Source of the DNA: Roseinatronobacter thiooxidans
GTDB lineage: Bacteria > Pseudomonadota > Alphaproteobacteria > Rhodobacterales > Rhodobacteraceae
Assembly: GCF_001870675.1 (NCBI RefSeq)
Contig: NZ_MEHT01000044.1
Location: forward strand, 1-64,000
Direction of reading: 5' to 3'
Length of the DNA stretch: 64,000 nucleotides
In this document: positions 7,347-16,765 of the stretch, in pieces
How the letters are laid out: each line of letters starts with the position of its first letter
Position numbering within the stretch: the first letter of the stretch is position 1
Program-made: the position numbers and the translations under genes
The notes under the pieces: model-generated
Seen by the model: the letters and a program-made list of their open reading frames with translations, nothing else
What the model was told of the DNA's origin: nothing
Database searches by the model: none

Positions 7347-8777
7347 ATGCTGGACACCAAAGAGCCAGGCTTTCGTGAAAATGTTGATCTGATGTTCCGG
7401 CGCGCAGTGTCGCATCTGGACCTGCCGCCGGGGCTGGCTGCGAAAATCCAGATCTGCAATTCCACCTATACAGTGCGATTCGGGGTGCGGTTGCGTGGCA
7501 AGATCGAAACCTTTGTCGGATACCGCTCTGTCCATTCGGAACATATGGAACCCGTCAAGGGTGGCATCCGCTACGCGCCCGAAGTGCACCAGAACGAGGT
7601 TGAAGCGCTGGCCGCGCTGATGACCTATAAATGCGCGCTGGTCGAAACGCCCTTTGGCGGGGCCAAGGGCGGCTTGTGCATCGATCCGCGCAAATATGAA
7701 GAACACGAGTTGGAACAGATCACCCGCCGCTTTGCCTATGAGCTGGCCAAACGCGACCTGATCCACCCGGCCCAGAACGTCCCCGCCCCCGATATGGGCA
7801 CGGGAGAGCGCGAGATGGCTTGGATCGCCGACCAATATGCGCGCATGAACACCACCGATATTAACGCGCGCGCCTGTGTGACGGGCAAGCCGCTGAATTC
7901 AGGCGGGATCAAGGGCCGGGTCGAGGCGACGGGACGCGGCGTGCAATATGCGTTGCAGGAATTCTTCCGCCACCCAGATGATGTGGCTAAGACCGGCCTG
8001 ACAGGCAGCCTTGCAGGCAAACGGATCATTGTGCAGGGCTTGGGCAATGTGGGCTATCACGCCGCCAAATTCCTGCGCGATGAAGATGACGCCATCATCA
8101 CCACGATTATCGAGCGCGATGGCGCGGTCAGCAATGCCAACGGGCTGGACCCGGACGCGTTGCGCGACTGGATCGTTCAAACCGGCGGGGTCAAAGGGTT
8201 CGAGGGGGCAGAATATACCGCTGATGGCGCCGCAATGCTTGAAGCAGACTGTGACATCCTTATCCCTGCCGCACTGGAAGGGGTGATCAATATCAACAAT
8301 GCCGAACGCATCAGCGCGCCGCTGATTATCGAAGCGGCCAATGGCCCGATCACAGCCAATGCAGATGATATCTTGCGCGAGAAAGGCATTGTCATCATCC
8401 CCGATCTTTATGCCAATGCGGGCGGTGTGACTGTGTCATATTTTGAATGGGTCAAGAACCTAAGCCATATCCGCTTTGGCCGCATGCAACGCCGCAATGA
8501 GGAAGCGCATGCCATGACATTGGTGCGCGAGTTGGAACGGCTGTCTGCCGACAAGAATCTGGGCTGGGAATTGTCCCCCAACTTCAAACGCCGCTATCTT
8601 CAGGGCGCGGATGAATTGCAACTCGTGCGGTCTGGCCTGGATGACACGATGCGCACCGCCTACCAGTCCATCTCGGAAGAATGGCACCGCAGACCGGACG
8701 TCAAGGATTTGCGCACAGCCGCCTTTATCGTGGCCATCGAACGTGTGGCGGCAAGCTACCGCGCCAAAGGGCTTTGA
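7347..8777 (+). CDS. gdhA: Glu/Leu/Phe/Val-type dehydrogenase (glutamate dehydrogenase)
   Basis: The 476-residue protein belongs to the glutamate dehydrogenase family, which interconverts glutamate and 2-oxoglutarate with ammonia. Visible landmarks are PVKGGIRYAP with substrate-binding lysines, GGAKGGLCIDPR with the catalytic lysine, VPAPDMGTGEREMAW with the catalytic aspartate, and the dinucleotide-binding VQGLGNVGYHAAKFL. The start is the ATG at 7347, preceded by AAGGGAGA; an upstream in-frame ATG at 7248 would add 33 residues that lack family resemblance. Length and motif set resemble the clade often annotated as NAD-dependent Glu/Leu dehydrogenases. Leucine dehydrogenase is a less likely alternative. 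Its end overlaps the TerB-like gene by 22 bp. Confidence 0.92.
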   Translation: MLDTKEPGFRENVDLMFRRAVSHLDLPPGLAAKIQICNSTYTVRFGVRLRGKIETFVGYRSVHSEHMEPVKGGIRYAPEVHQNEVEALAALMTYKCALVETPFGGAKGGLCIDPRKYEEHELEQITRRFAYELAKRDLIHPAQNVPAPDMGTGEREMAWIADQYARMNTTDINARACVTGKPLNSGGIKGRVEATGRGVQYALQEFFRHPDDVAKTGLTGSLAGKRIIVQGLGNVGYHAAKFLRDEDDAIITTIIERDGAVSNANGLDPDALRDWIVQTGGVKGFEGAEYTADGAAMLEADCDILIPAALEGVININNAERISAPLIIEAANGPITANADDILREKGIVIIPDLYANAGGVTVSYFEWVKNLSHIRFGRMQRRNEEAHAMTLVRELERLSADKNLGWELSPNFKRRYLQGADELQLVRSGLDDTMRTAYQSISEEWHRRPDVKDLRTAAFIVAIERVAASYRAKGL

Positions 8778-9244
8778 TCTGTTTTTTCGGCCTTGCGCGC
8801 CTGCACCTGCTGGCGCGCAAAGGCTGAATCGCGGTCGCGCAGCCCCAACAGGTTCGAAACAAGACGCATCAAACCGTCTTCCTGTTCATGGCGTTTGCCA
8901 TCGGCCAGAATAACCTGCCACAAATCCAGCAGATATTCCGGCCTGTCCTCATAAGGGATCACATCCTTGATCACACGGGTCAGGTGGACGCTGTCGCCAG
9001 TCGCCGCTTCCAGCGCCTCGGCCTTGGTGCGCAGGGCTGCCACATCCCAAGGGCCAAGCCCGAAACGGCGCGCCAGCACCGCATCAACTGCATCCACCTG
9101 AAGCGCGTTGTAATCATCATTCGCGCGCGCGGCGCGCACCAACAGTGCGGCAAGCGCAACCTCTCCCGCCATAACAGGCTGGGGCGCGGGGGGGCCAAGG
9201 GGCGCAAAAAGCCCCTGTATCCATTTGAGTGCTTTTTCTGACAT
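8756..9244 (-). CDS. TerB-like (tellurite-resistance-family) protein
   Basis: This 162-residue, all-helical protein contains the pattern of TerB/COG4103 domains: an acidic-rich helix with VALAALLVRAARANDDYNAL, and a C-terminal LLDLWQVILADGKRHEQEDG block. Despite the family name, such small chromosomal versions are not tied to tellurite and their function is unknown. There is no signal peptide. The start is taken at 9244 (MSEKALKW). Its last 22 bp overlap the end of gdhA on the opposite strand, so both genes share a 3' region with no separate terminator. Confidence 0.75.
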   Translation of the reverse strand: MSEKALKWIQGLFAPLGPPAPQPVMAGEVALAALLVRAARANDDYNALQVDAVDAVLARRFGLGPWDVAALRTKAEALEAATGDSVHLTRVIKDVIPYEDRPEYLLDLWQVILADGKRHEQEDGLMRLVSNLLGLRDRDSAFARQQVQARKAEKTDQSPLAR

Positions 9245-9300
9245 GCCCCTCATATAGACGGTGCTGCAAGAAACCCCAACCCAGCACGATCACAGTTGCT

Positions 9301-9825
9301 TCAAGCGCCGACAGGGTGCCCTTCAACCTCGCCTGTATCATCAGGGGTAAAGGTCAGGGCCAACCCGTTGATGCAATGGCGCTGGCCCGTGGGGGCTGGC
9401 CCGTCATCGAAAACATGCCCCTGATGGCCGCCGCAATTCGCGCAATGCACCTCGGTGCGGACCATGAAGAAGAAAGTACGGTCAATCTGCGTGCCAACCG
9501 CCCCCTCGATCGCATCCCAGAAACTGGGCCAGCCTGTCCGGCTGTCATATTTGGTTTCCGACCGATACAGCGCCTGCCCGCAGCCCGCGCAATTATAGCT
9601 GCCCACGCGCGCCTCGTTCAGCAGGGGCGAGCGTTCCCCTTTCAGGCTGTTCGAGAACGCAGCTTCTGTCGCATGGTCGCGCAACACTGCATATTGGGCA
9701 GGTGTCAGGCGCGCGCGCCATTCCGCCTCTGACAATGTGAAAGGAAATTCCCCGCCAGACGCCGCAGCACGCGCGCCGAACAGCGAAAGCCCCGTCGCCG
9801 CCAGAAATGACCGTCGTTTCATCAT
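9301..9825 (-). CDS. msrB: Exported peptide-methionine (R)-S-oxide reductase MsrB
   Basis: MsrB repairs the R form of methionine sulfoxide in proteins. The domain is complete: two CxxC zinc motifs (CAGC and CANC), GWPSFW, and the catalytic cysteine in RHCINGLAL. The N-terminus, MMKRRSFLAATGLSLFG, looks like a twin-arginine signal (KRRSFLA) followed by a hydrophobic run and an Ala-rich cleavage region, so the enzyme should fold in the cytoplasm and work in the periplasm. The start is the ATG at 9825, with AAGGA upstream; a longer in-frame start at 9861 would bury the Tat motif. It is divergent from dnaG. Confidence 0.93.
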   Translation of the reverse strand: MMKRRSFLAATGLSLFGARAAASGGEFPFTLSEAEWRARLTPAQYAVLRDHATEAAFSNSLKGERSPLLNEARVGSYNCAGCGQALYRSETKYDSRTGWPSFWDAIEGAVGTQIDRTFFFMVRTEVHCANCGGHQGHVFDDGPAPTGQRHCINGLALTFTPDDTGEVEGHPVGA

Positions 9826-9940
9826 GCTATCCTTTCCCAATCTGTGGGTGTTACGCATCAAAGCCCATCTTGGTTTAACAAATAGCGCAAGCGGCGATCA
9901 TGCCTTCAACAACCCTCTGTGATCTGTCATTATAACACCC

Positions 9941-11890
9941 ATGAGTCTTCCCCCCGGTTTTCTGGATGAACTGCGCAACCGTGTTTCGATCTCGTCCATT
10001 GTCGGGCGCAAGGTCACATGGGACATGCGCAAATCCAATCAGGCCAAGGGCGATTTCTGGGCACCCTGCCCGTTCCATCAGGAAAAATCAGCATCCTTCC
10101 ATGTGGATGATCGTAAAGGGTTTTATTACTGCTTTGGCTGCCACGCCAAGGGCGACACCCTGAAATTCCTGTGTGAGACAGAAAACATGGGCTTCATGGA
10201 AGCGGTCGAGGTGCTGGCGCGCGAGGCAGGTATGACAATGCCCGCCCGCGACCCGCGCGCCGCCGAAAAAGCCGACCGCCTGACCGAACTGGCAGAGGTG
10301 ATGGAAGGGGCGGTGCGGTTTTTCAGAACACAGCTGAATTCCGGCGCAGCCAGTGCCGCGCGCGACTATCTGCGCGGACGCGGGCTGGACGCAAAAACGC
10401 TGGAGCGCTTCGAGATCGGCTTTGCCCCGGATACGCGCCACGCGCTTTGGGCGCATCTGACAGGCGCAGGCGTCAGCGCCGACAGAATTATTGACGCGGG
10501 CCTTGCCATTGCGCCCGATGATGGAGGCAAACCTTATGACAGGTTTCGCGGCCGCATCATCTTTCCCATCCGCGACACGCGCGGGCGGTGCATTGCCTTT
10601 GGCGGGCGCGCGATGGACCCGAATGCACGCGCCAAATACCTGAACTCGCCCGAGACAGAGCTGTTTGACAAGGGCCGCTCGCTTTATAATGCGGGGCCTG
10701 CGCGGGCGGCTTGCGGCAAGGACCAGCCCCTTGTTGTGGCCGAAGGCTATATGGATGTCATCGCGCTGGTCGAAGCGGGGTTCGCAGCCGCTGTCGCCCC
10801 GTTGGGAACCGCGATCACAGAAGACCAGCTGCGCATGATCTGGCGCATCTCACCCGAGCCGGTGATTGCCCTTGATGGCGACACTGCCGGTTTGCGCGCG
10901 GGCTACCGGCTGATGGATCTGGCACTGCCGCTGCTAAGCGCCGAGCAATCCTTGCGCTTTTGCCTGCTGCCCGAGAAGATGGACCCCGATGATGTGCTGC
11001 GCGCGGGCGGCCCAGGCGCGATGCAAAAACTGCTTGATGGTGCGGTTCCGCTGGTGCAGTTGCTGTGGCAGCGCGAAACCGAGGGGCAGGTTTTTGACAG
11101 CCCCGAACGCCGCGCCGCCCTTGATAAGCGGTTGCGCAATGCATTGGCGCATATATCGGACCAAAGCCTGCGCAGCCATTACGCGGAAGAATTGCGCCGC
11201 CTGCAATTTGCGTTTTTCAAACCACCGCGCGCCCGACAGGCCCCATGGACGCCCAAAGCGCGCGGCGCAAAAGGGTTTACGCCCCCCCCTGCCCATGCGC
11301 TTCAGGCCACACGGGCCACATTGCTGGCCAATGGCGACAGCGGCGATATTGCCGAGAGGATGCGCGAAGAGATCATTCTTGCCATCTTGCTGGCCCATCC
11401 TGCCTTGCTTGATCTGTTTATGGCGGATCTGGAACGCGCAGAAATGCGCGCCAGCGGGCATGAAGTCTTGCGCCAAGCCCTGCTTGCCCTGCCCGCCACA
11501 AAACCCGCACCCGGCGATGTGTCACCGCTTCTGCCCGACCCTGCCCGCCTAGAGGCGACACGCATTCTGGAACTGGGGCATGTCAGGATTGCGCCGCCTG
11601 TGCGCAATCGCAGCGACGACGAATTTGCACGCAAATGCCTGAAGGAAGAATTCGCCAAGCTGTTCTCGCGGCGCGGTGTTGCGCTGGAATTGCGCGAAGC
11701 CACCGAGGACATGGCAGAGCTGGCCGATGAAGGGCTGACATGGCGGTTACGTCAGGCCGCAGAATCGCGCAATCGGGCGGAAAGATCACAACTGTCCGAT
11801 TCCGCCGATCTGGGCGAGGACCGCGCTGCTTTATCAGGTGAATTGCAGCGTCTGATCGAATCAGAAGTCTGGGTAAAACGGAAAAAGTAA
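9941..11890 (+). CDS. dnaG: DNA primase DnaG
   Basis: DnaG makes RNA primers at the replication fork. The N-terminal CHC2 zinc finger is intact (C43, H46, C64, C67). Then come the RNA-polymerase core with EGYMDVIAL and the Toprim aspartates in ALDGDTAG, and a C-terminal helical domain that binds the helicase DnaB. At 649 residues it is the usual length for alphaproteobacteria. The ATG at 9941 gives the standard beginning (LPPGFLDELRNRVSI). rpoD follows 162 bp downstream, the classic dnaG-rpoD pair of the macromolecular-synthesis operon; rpsU is not present upstream. Confidence 0.97.
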   Translation: MSLPPGFLDELRNRVSISSIVGRKVTWDMRKSNQAKGDFWAPCPFHQEKSASFHVDDRKGFYYCFGCHAKGDTLKFLCETENMGFMEAVEVLAREAGMTMPARDPRAAEKADRLTELAEVMEGAVRFFRTQLNSGAASAARDYLRGRGLDAKTLERFEIGFAPDTRHALWAHLTGAGVSADRIIDAGLAIAPDDGGKPYDRFRGRIIFPIRDTRGRCIAFGGRAMDPNARAKYLNSPETELFDKGRSLYNAGPARAACGKDQPLVVAEGYMDVIALVEAGFAAAVAPLGTAITEDQLRMIWRISPEPVIALDGDTAGLRAGYRLMDLALPLLSAEQSLRFCLLPEKMDPDDVLRAGGPGAMQKLLDGAVPLVQLLWQRETEGQVFDSPERRAALDKRLRNALAHISDQSLRSHYAEELRRLQFAFFKPPRARQAPWTPKARGAKGFTPPPAHALQATRATLLANGDSGDIAERMREEIILAILLAHPALLDLFMADLERAEMRASGHEVLRQALLALPATKPAPGDVSPLLPDPARLEATRILELGHVRIAPPVRNRSDDEFARKCLKEEFAKLFSRRGVALELREATEDMAELADEGLTWRLRQAAESRNRAERSQLSDSADLGEDRAALSGELQRLIESEVWVKRKK

Positions 11891-12052
11891 CCGAATCACG
11901 CCACCACCGTGCGGAACTCTGCGCAAAAATGCAGTCGGGAACTAGAAAATCACCTTCGTCTTGCCTAGATAGCACAGTGTAGGGCCGAGATTCGGGGCGA
12001 TTCGTCGTACCGATTCGTGCATTGTCCTGCCCAAGCAGTTTCGGGAGCTTCC

Positions 12053-14050
12053 ATGGCCGCTAAAGACACTGACGACACTCGCATTGAAGATCAGGAAAAT
12101 GAAGCTGGGCAGACCGTAAGCCAAGCCTCGATCAAAAAGATGATCGCACAGGCGAAAGAGCGTGGTTTTATTACCTATGAACAACTCAATCAGGCCCTTC
12201 CGCCTGATCAGGTTGCCTCCGAGCAGATCGAGGATGTGATGTCGATGCTCTCGGAAATGGGCATCAACATCATTGAAGATGACGACGATTCGGATGAACC
12301 CGAAGCCAAATCCGGCGAGTTGGTCGAGATAATCGGCGCGCGCGATGTCACCGTGGCAACCAGCGCGGGCGAAGAGAAGCTGGACCGCACAGATGACCCT
12401 GTGCGCATGTATCTGCGCGAAATGGGCTCGGTCGAGCTGTTGTCGCGCGAAGGTGAGATCGCCATCGCCAAGCGGATCGAGGCCGGGCGCAACACGATGA
12501 TTCTGGGCTTGTGCGAAAGCCCGCTGACCTTTCAGGCGATCACCATCTGGCGCGACGAACTTCTGAACGAAGATGTGCTGTTGCGCGATGTCATCGACCT
12601 TGAGACGACATTCGGCAATGCCATGGAAGATGACGAGGATGGCATTCCTGTCACCGAAGGGCTGGCAAATGCCGGTCCCGTCGCCAAGCCCGAACGCCAC
12701 CATGCGGAACCGGAACTGGATGCCGATGGTAACCCCATCCACAAGGCCGATGATGACGAGGAAGATGACGACCAGTCAAACCTGTCGCTGGCGGCAATGG
12801 AAGCGGCACTAAAGCCGCGCGTGCTGGAAACTCTGGACCGGATCGCGCATGATTTCGACCTGCTCTCTCAGATGCAGGAACAGCGCATGAATGCCACCTT
12901 GCTGGAAGAGGGCCGTTTTTCGGACGCGCAGGAACAGCAATACCAGAAATTGCGGGCCGAAATTGTGCAATTGGTGAATTCGCTGCATCTGCATAACAAC
13001 CGTATCGAAGCGCTGGTTGACCAGCTTTACGGGATCAACAAGCGGATCATGTCGATCGACAGCGCAATGGTGAAACTGGCCGATCAGGCGCGGATCAACC
13101 GGCGTGAATTCATCGATTCCTATCGTGGCTCGGAACTGGACCCGACATGGTGCGACCGCATGACGGACAAACCCGGTCGCGGCTGGCAGGCCCTGATGGA
13201 CCGCTCGCGCGACAAGGTCGAGGAATTGCGCGCCGATATGGCACAGGTCGGCCAATATATCGGGGTGGATATCAATGAATTCCGCCGCTTTGTCGGTCAA
13301 GTCCAGAAGGGCGAGAAAGAAGCCCGTCAGGCCAAGAAGGAAATGATCGAAGCCAACCTGCGTCTGGTCATCTCGATTGCCAAGAAATACACCAATCGCG
13401 GGCTGCAATTCCTTGACCTTATTCAGGAAGGCAATATCGGCCTGATGAAGGCCGTGGACAAGTTTGAATACCGGCGCGGCTACAAGTTCAGCACCTATGC
13501 GACATGGTGGATCAGGCAGGCGATCACGCGCTCTATCGCGGATCAGGCCCGCACGATCCGTATTCCGGTGCATATGATCGAGACGATCAATAAACTGGTG
13601 CGCACGGGGCGGCAGATGCTGCATGAAATCGGGCGCGAGCCGACCTCGGAAGAACTGGCCGAAAAGCTGCAAATGCCGCTGGATAAAGTGCGCAAGGTGA
13701 TGAAAATCGCCAAAGAGCCGATTTCGCTGGAAACCCCGATTGGGGACGAAGAAGACAGCCAATTGGGCGACTTCATCGAAGACAAGAACGCGCTTTTGCC
13801 GCTGGATTCGGCCATTCAGGACAATCTGCGCGAAACGACAACGCGCGTGCTCTCCTCGCTCACCCCGCGGGAAGAACGGGTGTTGCGCATGCGGTTCGGG
13901 ATCGGAATGAATACAGACCACACCCTGGAAGAGGTTGGCCAGCAATTCAGCGTGACCCGCGAACGCATCCGCCAGATCGAAGCCAAAGCGCTGCGCAAAC
14001 TTAAACATCCTTCGCGCTCGCGCAAATTGCGCAGTTTTCTCGACCAATAG
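12053..14050 (+). CDS. rpoD: Primary sigma factor RpoD (sigma-70)
   Basis: The 665-residue protein has all sigma-70 regions: an acidic region 1.1, the region 1.2 block [11 protein letters not shown], a long acidic non-conserved insert (including [10 protein letters not shown]), and the region 2 core with [20 protein letters not shown] and [20 protein letters not shown]. Region 3 follows, then region 4.2 with the helix-turn-helix [17 protein letters not shown]. The ATG at 12053 (MAAKD) has GGGAG six bases upstream and matches the usual N-terminus. It directs most housekeeping transcription. The 162 bp between dnaG and rpoD probably hold a separate promoter, which I could not identify with confidence. 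Confidence 0.97.
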   Translation: MAAKDTDDTRIEDQENEAGQTVSQASIKKMIAQAKERGFITYEQLNQALPPDQVASEQIEDVMSMLSEMGINIIEDDDDSDEPEAKSGELVEIIGARDVTVATSAGEEKLDRTDDPVRMYLREMGSVELLSREGEIAIAKRIEAGRNTMILGLCESPLTFQAITIWRDELLNEDVLLRDVIDLETTFGNAMEDDEDGIPVTEGLANAGPVAKPERHHAEPELDADGNPIHKADDDEEDDDQSNLSLAAMEAALKPRVLETLDRIAHDFDLLSQMQEQRMNATLLEEGRFSDAQEQQYQKLRAEIVQLVNSLHLHNNRIEALVDQLYGINKRIMSIDSAMVKLADQARINRREFIDSYRGSELDPTWCDRMTDKPGRGWQALMDRSRDKVEELRADMAQVGQYIGVDINEFRRFVGQVQKGEKEARQAKKEMIEANLRLVISIAKKYTNRGLQFLDLIQEGNIGLMKAVDKFEYRRGYKFSTYATWWIRQAITRSIADQARTIRIPVHMIETINKLVRTGRQMLHEIGREPTSEELAEKLQMPLDKVRKVMKIAKEPISLETPIGDEEDSQLGDFIEDKNALLPLDSAIQDNLRETTTRVLSSLTPREERVLRMRFGIGMNTDHTLEEVGQQFSVTRERIRQIEAKALRKLKHPSRSRKLRSFLDQ

Positions 14051-14057
14051 TGCCGGT

Positions 14058-14088
14058 TTGGGGTTGTCGCAGGCTGCGGTGACCCCAA
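14058..14088 (+). terminator. Possible terminator hairpin after rpoD
   Basis: TTGGGGT (14058-14064) can pair with ACCCCAA (14082-14088) eight bases after the rpoD stop. No T-run follows, so intrinsic termination is uncertain. Confidence 0.35.
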
Positions 14089-14248
14089 GACGCGCCATCG
14101 GGATGATGTATTGCTGGACCAAAGCAAAAAGATTCGTTAACCTATAGCCCTTGGGATGCGAAATTTCGTCGCTCTCCCGCACAATCACAATAGGTTGTAA
14201 GATTTTTTGACGATCGTAGTTTTTTTAACCAGCACATCCAAATGAGAG

Positions 14249-14587
14249 ATGATTGTGGACGTTTCAGAGATTTTCAGAGCAAATTTATTGCAAGTGTTAA
14301 AAGATAGAAAGATTTCAGCCGCTTCAGTTTCTCGTAAGGCTGGACTCAACATCAGAGCTGTTAAAGACATAGAAGAACGGCGCGCCAAAAGCCCGCGTAT
14401 TCTGACAGTGTTCAAGTTGGCAGAGGCGCTTGAAGTGCCCCCGCAAGATTTGCTTGGACTGACAAAATGCCCTTGCGCCTCGGCCACGGAAATAAGCGAC
14501 GCGGTAGAATTCTTCTCGTCCATCCCGGCAGAACAGCGCGACTCAGTTCTATCTGCAATTCGCCAACTGGTCACAGCGGTGAAATAG
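14249..14587 (+). CDS. XRE-family helix-turn-helix regulator
   Basis: A 112-residue protein with a Cro/C1-type HTH at residues 8-62 (RANLLQVLKDRKIS, VSRKAGLNIRAVKDIEE, then KLAEALEVPPQDLL). The rest is a short helical tail (AEQRDSVLSAIRQLV). The gene and its upstream 150 bp are clearly richer in A and T than neighbours, and the first 40 codons use TTA, AGA and ATA codons rare elsewhere in the window, which hints at acquisition or a silenced region. A GTG two codons downstream (14255) has GAGAG at better spacing and may be the real start. No toxin or phage gene accompanies it, so its targets are unknown. Confidence 0.8.
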   Translation: MIVDVSEIFRANLLQVLKDRKISAASVSRKAGLNIRAVKDIEERRAKSPRILTVFKLAEALEVPPQDLLGLTKCPCASATEISDAVEFFSSIPAEQRDSVLSAIRQLVTAVK

Positions 14588-15028
14588 CGACCTGTCTAAA
14601 GCGCGGCAGAAAACATCGCCCATCGCAACGCGTTGGGCAGCTGTCGCCTATGCCATTTTCAATTCTGCGGGCATATTACCGCTTTGCCCTTGGCAACCCT
14701 GTGCCTTTGGGCATTTGACGCAACACTCGTGCCAGTTGCAATCGCACACCTTCGCTTGCACAGTCATTCGAGAAGCATACTCCCGTGAATGGGAAATCGG
14801 ACGCGCACAGATTGCGTGACAGCGCCCCGCAAAAGTCACACGAAACCTGAAAACACTTCGGAATTGTCACAGTTATCCCCAGCAATCTGGGCATGAGACA
14901 CGATTTTCCTTTACAGATTGATTGTTTCAGCACACCATATTTAGTAGGTGCTCAAAGTAGCGCGTAGATTTGTTGCGGTCTTATCTGTGGCTTGCGGTGC
15001 AAGTGACAGTCAACACAAAGAGGTGGGT
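14588..15028. other. 441-bp gap between the XRE and YbjN-like genes
   Basis: This is the longest stretch without a convincing gene. It is AT-richer than its surroundings, especially 14880-14960. I see a weak hairpin near 14691-14719 (TGCCC and GGGCA arms) and a GCCCA/TGGGC dyad near 14619-14638. On the minus strand there is a 38-codon frame (14648-14764) with seven cysteines, but no good ribosome site. No tRNA, riboswitch or known small RNA was recognisable. It probably holds the ybjN promoter and possibly a small RNA. Confidence 0.4.
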
Positions 15029-15532
15029 ATGTCAGCAGCAGAGTTCTATTATTCGTCAGACAGCCTTAATCCGATCGACATGGTCGAAACGCTGGCCGAG
15101 CATCACGCCTGGGATTTCGACCGTATGAACGAAGACCAGATCGCCATGGCGGTCGAAGGGCAGTGGCGGACATATTCCATCAGCCTGGCGCTTTCTCCGC
15201 GTGACAATATGCTGCGCCTTGTCTGCACCTTTGAAATGGACCCGCCGCAAGAGGCGATGCCTGCCCTTTATGAGACCCTCAGCCGTGCCAATGATATGGT
15301 CTGGTCGGGCGCATTCAGCTTTTGGGAAACGCAGCGGCTAATGGTATGGCGCTATGGTCTGTTTCTGGCCGAAGACCAGCCCGCCGATATGGACCAGATC
15401 GAGCGGATGATCACCGCCGCGCTGACCGCCGCAGAGCGGTTTTACCCTGCCTTCCAACTTGTCGCATGGGCCGATCACAGCCCAGAGGCGGCATTGGACA
15501 TGGCCCTTGCCGAAGCAGTCGGCCGCGCATAA
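15029..15532 (+). CDS. YbjN domain-containing protein
   Basis: The 167-residue protein resembles the YbjN family, found in many alphaproteobacteria as a small cytoplasmic protein with a type III secretion chaperone-like fold. Landmarks are the start region FYYSSDSLNPIDMVE, the WTYSISLALSPRDNMLRL-like strand block (here RTYSISLALSPRDNML), and the C-terminal helices AALTAAERFYPAFQLVAWAD. In E. coli, YbjN affects stress responses and motility, but no biochemical role is settled. The ATG at 15029 has AAAGAGG upstream; an upstream in-frame ATG at 14948 would add 27 unrelated residues. proC follows after 62 bp on the same strand, an arrangement I believe is common in this order. Confidence 0.8.
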   Translation: MSAAEFYYSSDSLNPIDMVETLAEHHAWDFDRMNEDQIAMAVEGQWRTYSISLALSPRDNMLRLVCTFEMDPPQEAMPALYETLSRANDMVWSGAFSFWETQRLMVWRYGLFLAEDQPADMDQIERMITAALTAAERFYPAFQLVAWADHSPEAALDMALAEAVGRA

Positions 15533-15594
15533 CCCCTGACGCCCCCTTGACCCCCTGACCTGCCGGCGTAACAAAGGGACAAAGCAGGACAGGG

Positions 15595-16416
15595 ATGGCG
15601 CGAATGGAATTTGACCGGATTGCCCGCGACGGCATGGTTCTTCTGGGATGTGGGAAAATGGGGTCGGCCATGCTGGCAGGCTGGCTGGCGCGCGGGGTGC
15701 CCGCCCAATCTGTTCATGTGATTGATCCCGCGCCATCGGAATGGTTGGTCAAGACAGGCGTACACCTGAACGGCACAATGCCCGATGCGCCTGCGGTGGC
15801 AATTGTTGCCGTAAAACCCCAGATGATGGGCGACGCCCTGCCCCGCTTGCAAGCGTTTGGCAATGGCGGGACTCTGTTCATCTCGATTGCTGCGGGAACA
15901 CCTTTGGCCCGCTTCGCGGAAGCTTTGGGCGAAAAAACCCCCATCATCCGCGCCATGCCCAACACACCCGCCGCTGTGGGCTGCGGGATTACCGCGCTGA
16001 TCGGGAACATGCATGTGTCCGAGGGGGATATGACGCTGGCCGAATCCCTGCTTGCAGCAGTGGGTGCCACTGTCCGGCTGGAAGACGAGGCGCAGATGGA
16101 TGCTGTTACAGCGCTGTCAGGCTCTGGCCCTGCCTATGTGTTTCATCTGATCGAGGCGATGGCGCAGGCCGGTGCATCGGCAGGTCTGGCCCCGGATCTG
16201 GCCATGCAACTTGCGCGCGCAACCGTTATTGGCGCAGGCCAGCTTGCCGCAGGCGCGGATGAGACAGCAGAGCAGTTGCGCATCAATGTCACCAGTCCCA
16301 AGGGAACCACCGCCGCCGCGCTGGAAGTATTGATGGATGCCGAGACCGGCCTTCCACCTTTGATGGAACGCGCCGTCGCCGCCGCCGCCGCGCGCTCTCG
16401 GGAATTGGCACAATGA
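15595..16416 (+). CDS. proC: Pyrroline-5-carboxylate reductase ProC
   Basis: ProC performs the last step of proline synthesis, reducing 1-pyrroline-5-carboxylate with NAD(P)H. The N-terminal Rossmann motif is LLGCGKMGSAM, the substrate region is IRAMPNTPAAVGCG, and the C-terminal dimerisation domain carries TALSGSGPAYVF and the NVTSPKGTTAAALEVL signature. At 273 residues the length is normal. The start at 15595 follows CAGGACAGGG; a second in-frame ATG lies three codons later. Its stop overlaps the start of the next gene as ATGA, so both are likely translated from one message. Confidence 0.96.
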   Translation: MARMEFDRIARDGMVLLGCGKMGSAMLAGWLARGVPAQSVHVIDPAPSEWLVKTGVHLNGTMPDAPAVAIVAVKPQMMGDALPRLQAFGNGGTLFISIAAGTPLARFAEALGEKTPIIRAMPNTPAAVGCGITALIGNMHVSEGDMTLAESLLAAVGATVRLEDEAQMDAVTALSGSGPAYVFHLIEAMAQAGASAGLAPDLAMQLARATVIGAGQLAAGADETAEQLRINVTSPKGTTAAALEVLMDAETGLPPLMERAVAAAAARSRELAQ

Positions 16417-16754
16417 GCGCGCAGATCAGTTTCGACGATTTTCTCAAGGTCGATATCCGCGCAGGCAAAGTTACCCGCGCCGAACCGTTCCCAGAGGCGC
16501 GAAAACCTGCAATCAAGCTTTGGATAGATTTCGGGCCCGATATCGGCATCAAGAAATCTTCTGCCCAGATTGCGGCGCTTTATACCCCTGATGACTTGAT
16601 TGGCCGCACGGTCATGGCCGTGGTAAACTTCCCCCCGCGCCAGATCGGGCCTTTCATGTCCGAAGTGCTGGTTGTGGGCGCCAGCGATTCCATGGGGCAG
16701 ATCAGTCTGCTGACCCCCGACCATGACGTGCCCACCGGCGCGCGTCTGCATTAA
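16413..16754 (+). CDS. CsaA-like tRNA-binding (EMAP/OB-fold) protein
   Basis: A 113-residue protein consisting of one EMAP-type oligonucleotide-binding fold: FDDFLKVDIRAGKVTRAEPF at the start, KLWIDFGPDIGIKKSSAQI in the middle, and VVNFPPRQIGPFMSEVLVVG near the end. This matches CsaA, which binds tRNA and has been described as an export-linked chaperone in Bacillus. It overlaps proC by four bases and is followed after 11 bp by a 2-hydroxyacid dehydrogenase gene, so all three may form an operon. Confidence 0.87.
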   Translation: MSAQISFDDFLKVDIRAGKVTRAEPFPEARKPAIKLWIDFGPDIGIKKSSAQIAALYTPDDLIGRTVMAVVNFPPRQIGPFMSEVLVVGASDSMGQISLLTPDHDVPTGARLH

Positions 16755-16765
16755 GGCAAAAGCAC

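Noticed and set aside
11891-12052. Promoter or heat-shock promoter between dnaG and rpoD
   Set aside because: Several weak TTG-type hexamers exist, but none has acceptable spacing to a -10 element.
12809-14188. 459-codon open frame antisense to rpoD
   Set aside because: It mirrors rpoD codon structure, a common effect of high G+C third positions, and the protein has no family features.
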